DNA of 64,000 bases from Eulemur rufifrons. Lineage: Eukaryota; Chordata; Mammalia; Primates; Lemuridae. Location of the stretch: NCBI RefSeq assembly GCF_041146395.1, contig NC_090989.1:123937501-124001500 (forward strand). Reading direction: 5' to 3'. Every line of letters begins with the position of its first letter. The stretch's first letter is position 1. The notes beneath the pieces were generated by a model. It worked only from the letters and a program-made list of their open reading frames with translations, did not search any database and was not told where the DNA came from. A program made the position numbers and the translations under genes. Below, piece by piece: positions 60,986-64,000 of this stretch.

Positions 60986-62121
60986 TTTATATGCTCAATG
61001 AGTGGGAGTTAAAATCAAAGGCAATATAAATAGTAGCTGTGATCCTTAACCCATAAAAAGCTTGCAGCCAATTGAAAGAGACAGGATATCTACACAGATA
61101 ATCTCCAGAAATACTACTGAGTACATATACATAAGATACTATGCTATGTATGGAGCATACAAAGAGGTATAATGAGGTCTCTGGAAAAGCACTAGCCTTC
61201 AAGTTAGGGGACCACAGTTATTGCTTTAGTTCTGCTCTCAGGCCTCCTCCCCAGGCCTCAGTGTTCTCATTTTATATTTAAGTAGTTTCATTAGGCTGAG
61301 GGCCTTTGCTCAGTTCTAATATTCTGTGATCTGGTATGAGGCATAGATCCGGGGCATTGAGCTTCCTTGGAAAGACAGTATCTATACTAACAAAGATAAA
61401 GAGCAATCAAGGAGACAAATGCTTAAGAAACAAATGGAGCAACAGTAAATGTTACAAGCATTATATAATGTCAGGCAAAATCGTCCTGAAGTTTCTTTTC
61501 TCACCTGTGAAGTAGAAAATGATGAGGATTATAATACTTGACACTACTGCCATGGGGATGTTTTGACAATGAGATGAAAACAAAATGATATGAAGAGGCA
61601 TTAAGCAACTAGAAGCAGTGTTTCTTAAGAGTGCAAAGTACAGCTCATAACAATAATATCGTCAGGATTCCTCCCACTTCTATGGTCTGTCACCAGCAGA
61701 GCTACTTTCCCTGAAGGAGTGACAGCTTGATGATTCTGACATTTAACCAGCAGAGAGAGATTCTTCTCTCATTTCTTCTAAAATTTCCTTTTACTCATTT
61801 CAGTTGCTGGATGAATGACCTTAATCATAAAACAAAACCCTGTATTTGCCCTCCCTGCTAAACATCCCGTCATGTGGGTAATAAAGAGCTGATGCAGGGA
61901 CTGCAGGGGTGGATATTTTGGCAAACAAGATCTCACTTAAGCACCTGGGACATTGCTTACTCAGGAATCCTTGCAGACACTGCTCTTAGTGCACTGCATA
62001 TTCAGAATGCTTCTCACCTACTCTCCTTTAGCCCTCCTCTTGCTCTCCATTTCCTAAGGAATAGTCAGGAAATAGCAGCCTCTAGACAGACACAACTCTT
62101 TGCCCAATTATTTGCCTAGGC

Positions 62122-62346
62122 CAGAGGTCAGCAAACTTTTATTCTGTAAAGGGACAGGTAGTAAATATTTTAGACTTTATAGATCATACAAGTTCTGTCA
62201 CAACTACTTAACTCTGCTGTAGTAACATGAAACAGCCAAAGGAAATAGGTAAATGAATGAGCACGGCTGTGTTCCAGTAAAATTTTATTTACAAAAACAG
62301 GCAGTGAGCTGGATTTGGCCTGTACGCCATAGTTTGCTGACCACTG
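62122..62346. mobile_element. hAT-type MITE
   Basis: Ends CAGAGGTCAGCAAACTTT and AGTTTGCTGACCACTG are inverted repeats of each other. Internal CAGTAAAATTTTATTTACAA is typical. Flanking octamers gcctaggc and gcttaaat could be a decayed 8-bp duplication. Confidence 0.88.
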
Positions 62347-62429
62347 GCTTAAATGATGGAGAATCATCATGATTCCAAGCTGGAGGTGACCACAGAACAA
62401 CTCCAGGTGAAGAGACTTTTTTTTACAGG

Positions 62430-62560
62430 TGGAGAGATTGAAGCCAACAGAGACTGTATGACCTGCCCAAGGTCACAGAGCTAGAAGGAGAAGGGGCAGT
62501 GCCAGGACTAGAACTGTGATTTCCTGACTCCCAAATGAGTGCTTTTTCTAATCCCCTACA
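62430..62560 (+). repeat. MIR SINE fragment
   Basis: GACCTGCCCAAGGTCACAGA, GCTAGAAGGAGAAGGGGCAG and GGACTAGAACTGTGATTTCC. Confidence 0.8.
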
Positions 62561-62579
62561 GAAGTGCCACATTCAAACA

Positions 62580-63830
62580 GGGGTTTTCATGTGCTGATTT
62601 TAAAAAATCTGGAGATCATCAGACAAAACACCTCCTCCAAAATGTTGAAATTTAGAGAGATTATTACATCTGCTATCTCATTTCTTCACCTCTCCAGAAG
62701 ACAGCACCATGGCTTATTATGGGAGGGACTGTAAGTGAGCAGGGCATTGCAACAGCTGTTCCACTGTGCTGAGGGGCTTAGCTGACCCAACCATGGCAAA
62801 GATTTTTCCTTGAACTTTTCCTGTGATGATAGTGGACATCAGAATAGCAAAAAAAGTTGCCTAAGGATCTGCAAAGCAGGCTGGTCTCTGTCTTCATGAC
62901 GTTACCCAACACCCGAGGGATGGAGATGCACTGCCTAGAACCTCCTTCAGTGAAGGATTTGCTACTCTAGCTGTTGAAAGTGTTGCAGACAGACAGGCTC
63001 CAGCTGCAGCCCCTTCAGGAACTGCTTCAGCTGCAGAAAGCTGCCTCACCCAAGGCCATGCCCTTCTAAGTAGCCACATTTAATGACTGATCATGGTAGA
63101 GGTAGAAATCTTGACCATTTTAACCTATGGGTCCACAGCTCCCTCTGGGTTTGGCTAAGGCTCATGGGGCCTGCATCACTGCTCAACTTCTCCCTCTGCC
63201 TTATCCTGAATCCTTCCCCTTCATCCACAGGGGTCAATCCCAAGGGCATTCCTGCATAAATGTCCTGCCCACCCAACTCTGTGTCAGAGACTGCTTCCTA
63301 GAAAACCCAGCCCAAAAAACTGGCTCCTGGGGTTAAAGGGAATAGGGCTGGGGGCATGGAGATGGTAGTCTTGCTTCCTCTAACAAGTTGAGTATTTGAG
63401 AAGAGCAATAATAGAAATGACTATATGACCATTCCTACCACTTCGTGCTCATCTCCAGCTCAGAGTATTGTTTCAGAGAATTGTTTTTAATGGTACAGGG
63501 CAGAAACCACCACTTAAGGAAGTTGTTGTCAACCTGTAGCAGCAGCTGTGTCAAAGCCAAACCACATCAGGAGGCTGGAGAAGAAAAGCGAACAGGAGGA
63601 AAGGGAGGAAGAAGGTCCAGGAGAGAACAACCTCAAATGCTTTCTAGTAGGAGGGAGCTGGGGTATACTGGGATGAGTAAGTAAGCTGGCTTACAGGACC
63701 TGGGGGTTTGAGTCCCGATTCTGAGACGTTCAGTAAATTACAAAATTGTGACTCAGTTTCTTCATTCATATTAAAAAAATCTACTGTCTAATGTTCAAGT
63801 AAAGCTTAAATGCAATGATACGTATAAAAG
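62580..63830. other. Unrecognised intronic sequence
   Basis: The stretch at about 62870-63065 looks like an old interspersed repeat or low-copy sequence and is open on the minus strand for 61 codons, but I cannot name it. No NEK11 exon text was found here. Confidence 0.35.
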
Positions 63831-63834
63831 TGCA

Positions 63835-64000
63835 TTACTCACCATCAAATTGGTATTAGCTGATTAATACTTAAGTGCACATTTAGTAGTAACATTCATC
63901 TGCTGTTGCGCAGATGGGAGCGGGGAGGAGGGGAGGGGTATATAAACACCTAATGGGTGCGGTGCGCACGGTCTGGGGGATAGACATGCTTGAAGCTCTG
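63835..64000 (+). mobile_element. Strepsirrhine-type L1 3' UTR, cut by the window end
   Basis: ACTCACCATCAAATTGGTAT, CTTAAGTGCACATTTAGTAG and TGGGGGATAGACATGCTTGA align with the reversed copy at 32190-32551. It starts within the 3' UTR, so the insertion is strongly 5' truncated. Confidence 0.85.

Larger units (their letters stand above)
57549..64000 (-). other. NEK11: Preceding NEK11 intron, incomplete at the window edge
   Basis: Sequence upstream of the 57548 acceptor on the minus strand. It contains MER5, rearranged L1, hAT, MIR and L1 3' UTR pieces and otherwise unrecognised sequence (57549-59600, 59740-60340, 61000-62120, 62580-63830). The next coding exon was searched for by its expected peptide and not found. 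Confidence 0.75.

Overview
The window is 64 kb of vertebrate nuclear DNA from a primate, most likely a strepsirrhine (lemur or loris). It is non-coding apart from two spliced exons. The strepsirrhine call rests on two dimeric Alus (46.75 and 49.33 kb) that carry an extra A/T-rich stretch between the monomers, and on several LINE-1 3' ends with a G-rich 3' UTR of a type I associate with lemurs. No bacterial or phage signature is present, and open frames are short and scattered.

The gene is NEK11 (NIMA-related kinase 11), read on the minus strand. The last coding exon is at 5820-6039 and ends in a stop. The penultimate exon is at 57452-57548. Both have clean splice sites, their reading phases join exactly, and both match the C-terminal tail of NEK11 as I remember it. 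The final intron between them is about 51.4 kb. Everything below about 5.2 kb is 3' flank. Everything above 57.55 kb belongs to the next intron, whose upstream exon was not found.

Region by region: 0-5.2 kb is 3' flank with MIR, MER5 and LTR debris and one LTR nested in another. 5.2-6.04 kb is the NEK11 3' UTR and terminal exon. 6-33 kb of the intron holds MIR, L2, MaLR LTRs, L1 fragments, a short U2 snRNA retrocopy with target duplications, an L1 with a 5' inversion and an L1 with a probable 3' transduction. 33.1-40.07 kb is a nearly full-length but decayed ancient L1 with a Tigger-type MITE inside. 40-46 kb is mostly unrecognised sequence with one MLT1-type LTR and two MIRs. 46-50.5 kb holds the two Alus, nested L1s and a CCAT-rich minisatellite. 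54.57-57.38 kb is a complete MaLR provirus whose 3' LTR carries a second LTR, ending 75 bp from the NEK11 splice donor. 57.5-64 kb is intron with MER5, rearranged L1, hAT and MIR copies, ending inside an L1 3' UTR.

I found no undescribed biological system. The most informative content is the NEK11 3' end and a set of transposon insertion histories readable from the sequence. Repeat family names are from memory of consensus features and need RepeatMasker confirmation.
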